Shown one piece after another: positions 30,186-30,250 of a stretch of 30,250 bases of DNA. Origin of the DNA: Sperchopsis tessellata (taxonomy: Eukaryota > Arthropoda > Insecta > Coleoptera > Hydrophilidae). Numbering within the stretch: position 1 is the stretch's first letter; every line of letters starts with the position of its first letter. The position numbers and the translations under genes are program-made. Location of the stretch: the NCBI GenBank assembly GCA_033557685.1, contig JAWQRN010000394.1, forward strand, positions 1 through 30,250, given 5' to 3'. Under the pieces are notes generated by a model. That model made no database searches and had not been told where the DNA came from. It was given only the letters and a program-made list of their open reading frames with translations.

Positions 30186-30250
30186 ATGTTGTTTCCGGGT
30201 GGAAACCGTGTAGAGGCTCTGACAAGTGCCGACGTTTCGTCCACTGTTGC
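30186..30250 (+). repeat. Dispersed repeat, copy 7 (runs off the window end)
   Basis: GTTTCCGGGTGGAAACC, GGCTCTGACAAGTGCC and then the core GACGTTTCGTCCACTGTTGC. It joins the segment seen alone at 11095-11143 to the core seen at position 1, so these belong to one family. Confidence 0.8.

Noticed and set aside
1..30250. CRISPR arrays, operons, bacterial promoters
   Set aside because: Introns, poly(A) signals and insect transposons show this is eukaryotic nuclear DNA; the repeats seen are dispersed or tandem, not regularly spaced with unique spacers.

Overview
The window is nuclear DNA of an insect, possibly a beetle (order uncertain). It is AT-rich, genes are split by GT-AG introns of about 90 bases to about 5 kb, and introns and flanks are full of decayed transposons of at least eight kinds. 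The two real genes point head to head.

Left, minus strand (302-5470): a complete five-exon gene for IFT54 (TRAF3IP1/MIP-T3), an intraflagellar-transport complex B protein, 610 codons when the exons are joined. A sequence matching the RFX X-box, the usual switch of ciliary genes, lies about 50 bases upstream of its ATG. Its last intron holds a 1.69-kb hAT-like element (651-2343) with terminal inverted repeats, an 8-base target duplication, arrays of GATCGATC-like words, and an ORF with a THAP zinc-binding domain.

Centre and right, plus strand (about 6100-24573): a suppressor of Hairy-wing, su(Hw), orthologue, the insulator zinc-finger protein. It has a probable non-coding first exon and eight coding exons that join in frame to 701 residues. 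The protein has an acidic N-terminus, thirteen C2H2-type fingers (one C2HC) and the C-terminal domain typical of Su(Hw). About 650 bases separate the two genes' starts, so they probably share a bidirectional promoter region.

The su(Hw) introns hold remnants of LINEs, mariner, hAT and Ty3/gypsy elements, a 1.1-kb inverted-repeat element, an unidentified 180-residue ORF with 102-base tandem repeats (18800-19342), and several copies of one short dispersed repeat. That repeat also forms both ends of the window.

Downstream of su(Hw) (25.2-30.2 kb) no host gene is seen. This part holds a MULE transposase remnant and a piggyBac-like element (end near 28547, transposase remnant 29715-30185) with an RTE-type LINE lying inside it.

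The most interesting points are the X-box/IFT54 link, the thirteen-finger Su(Hw), the THAP ORF carried inside a hAT-like element, the repeat-bearing intronic ORF, and the dispersed repeat, whose conserved core looks like a degenerate hammerhead ribozyme.
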